This document shows, piece by piece, positions 63,046-64,000 of a DNA stretch of 64,000 nucleotides; within the stretch, counting starts at the first letter, position 1, and every line of letters starts with the position of its first letter. The notes under the pieces are model-generated. The model was not told the origin of the DNA and made no database searches. It was given only the letters and a program-made list of their open reading frames with translations. Made by a program: the position numbers and the translations under genes. Origin of the DNA: Holophagaceae bacterium (lineage in GTDB: Bacteria; Acidobacteriota; Holophagae; Holophagales; Holophagaceae); assembly GCA_021286765.1 (NCBI GenBank), contig JAJTBS010000001.1, positions 62,001 to 126,000 of the forward strand, given 5' to 3'.

Positions 63046-64000
63046 ATGCGCCTCACCGCCCTCGCCGCCTCCCTGGTCCTCGCCGCCGCGCCGCTCCTTC
63101 GCGCCGACGAGGGCATGTGGACCTTCGACAACCTGCCCACCAAGAAGATCCAGGCCAAGTACGGCTGGGCCCCCGATCAGGCCTGGCTGGATCACGTGCG
63201 GCTCTCCGCCGTGCGCTTCCCCGGCGGCTCGGGCTCCTTCGTCAGCAAGGACGGCCTCGTGCTGACCAACCACCACGTGGGCCACCACTGGACCCAGGTG
63301 GTCTCCGACGCCCAGCACGACTACGTGAAGAACGGCTTCGTGGCCATGACCCGCGACCAGGAGCTCAAGGTGCCGGGGCTGGCGCTCTACACGCTGCTCG
63401 AGATGGAGAACGTGACGGAGGCCATCGAGAAGGCGGTGCCGGCCGGCGCTGACGAACAGGCGGCGGCCAAGGCCAAGGGCGAGGCCCTGGCGGCCCTGGT
63501 GAAGGATCAGACCGCCAAGACCGGCCTGGACTGCCAGCCCGTCACCCTCTACCAGGGCGGGCAGACCTGGATCTACCGCTACAAGAAGCACACGGATGTG
63601 CGCCTGGTGATGTCCCCCGAATACGGCGTGGCCGCTTTCGGCAAGGACTGGGACAACTTCAGCTGGCCCCGGCACGACCTGGACTTCAGCCTCTTCCGCG
63701 TCTACGAGAACGGCAAGCCCTACGCGCCCGCCCATCACCTGGCCTGGACCGGGAAGGGCGTCGCCTATGGCGACCTTACCTTCACGGTGGGCCACCCGGG
63801 CCGCACCTCACGCCTGGAGACCCTGGCCCAGATGGAGGCCAAGCGCGATGTGACCAACCCCCTGGCCCTCCGCGGCCTGGACCGCATGCGTGGCTCGCTG
63901 CGCGCCTTCGCGGCCCAGGGCGGGGAGCAGGCCCGCGTGGTCTCCGACCAGCTCATGGGGGTGGAGAACGCCTACAAGGTGGTGGCGGGCGAGACCGAAG
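63046..64000 (+). CDS. S46 family dipeptidyl-peptidase, copy 3 (runs off the window)
   Basis: The first 318 residues of a third S46 peptidase, beginning 26 nt after copy 2 and cut by the window edge. Signal peptide (about 1-20, LRA), DEGMWTFDNLP, TNHHVGH with the catalytic His, and the Asp motif FGKDWDNFSWPRHDLDFSLF. The N-terminal region is more like copy 1 (IQAKYGWAPDQAWLDH is shared) than copy 2. The nucleophile and S1 determinant lie beyond the window. Confidence 0.9.
   Translation, partial: MRLTALAASLVLAAAPLLRADEGMWTFDNLPTKKIQAKYGWAPDQAWLDHVRLSAVRFPGGSGSFVSKDGLVLTNHHVGHHWTQVVSDAQHDYVKNGFVAMTRDQELKVPGLALYTLLEMENVTEAIEKAVPAGADEQAAAKAKGEALAALVKDQTAKTGLDCQPVTLYQGGQTWIYRYKKHTDVRLVMSPEYGVAAFGKDWDNFSWPRHDLDFSLFRVYENGKPYAPAHHLAWTGKGVAYGDLTFTVGHPGRTSRLETLAQMEAKRDVTNPLALRGLDRMRGSLRAFAAQGGEQARVVSDQLMGVENAYKVVAGETE

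Overview
This is a high-GC, densely coded stretch of chromosome from a Gram-negative bacterium. ADP-heptose synthesis, a heptosyltransferase, TolC/EmrAB-type efflux, a TonB-dependent receptor and outer-membrane barrels show an outer membrane with LPS. The combination of tandem S46 dipeptidyl-peptidases, a full-length tricorn protease, a two-subunit 2-oxoacid:ferredoxin oxidoreductase, RsbU-type phosphatases and a TonB receptor with an N-terminal carboxypeptidase-regulatory-like domain fits Acidobacteriota, probably Holophagae (Geothrix/Holophaga relatives). That placement is inference from gene content, not a computed phylogeny. I saw no tRNA, rRNA, CRISPR array, insertion sequence or prophage.

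Layout. 1-1.99 kb: membrane-sector half of an F-type ATP synthase (AtpZ-like, AtpI-like, a, c), closed by a terminator. 2.0-4.7 kb: a Rel-like/TIGR04552-like protein, a STAS antagonist and a response-regulator/PP2C phosphatase (partner-switching). 4.7-9.8 kb (minus): LPS/envelope operon (two glycosyltransferases, DUF1573 protein, EamA transporter, HldD) with a visible promoter. 9.8-14.6 kb: NtrC/PilR-like regulator, prepilin-like protein, then yceD-rpmF-plsX-fabD. 14.8-18.0 kb: 2-oxoacid:ferredoxin oxidoreductase alpha and beta plus a ferritin-like protein, ended by a perfect 14-bp hairpin. 18.1-22.7 kb (minus): marR-tolC-emrA-emrB drug-efflux operon with an overlapping promoter and operator. 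22.9-26.7 kb: alpha/beta hydrolase, FabG, HAMP-PP2C phosphatase. 26.7-30.8 kb (minus): xseA and a Ser/Thr kinase with TPRs.

30.9-34.2 kb: tricorn protease. 34.3-39.4 kb: lactate/glycolate permease, glycerate kinase and an enlarged malate synthase, which together look like a C2/C3 hydroxyacid utilisation locus; a GntR/FadR-type operator precedes the permease and a strong terminator follows it. 39.4-46.8 kb (minus): a proline-linked cluster comprising a Pro-rich leader peptide with attenuator-like hairpins, proB (no PUA domain), proA, an aminotransferase, a glutamate-cysteine-ligase-like/M20 peptidase fusion, and a membrane protein with a cysteine-rich tail. 46.8-49.6 kb: aromatic amino acid decarboxylase, OsmC, exported beta-carbonic anhydrase. 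49.7-56.0 kb: two MacB-type permeases and an adaptor with no ATPase, divergent from a TonB-dependent receptor across an AT-rich region. 56.0-58.6 kb: chemoreceptor and outer-membrane protein. 58.8-64.0 kb: three tandem S46 peptidases, the last cut by the window edge.

No gene-free stretch exceeds 300 bases. The longest gaps are 37211-37492 (a 10-bp hairpin and a small dyad), 58617-58830 (no convincing signal), 22698-22901 (marR promoter and operator) and 46637-46828 (the proline leader). The most unusual items are the proline leader/attenuator before proB and the ligase-peptidase fusion downstream in the same cluster.
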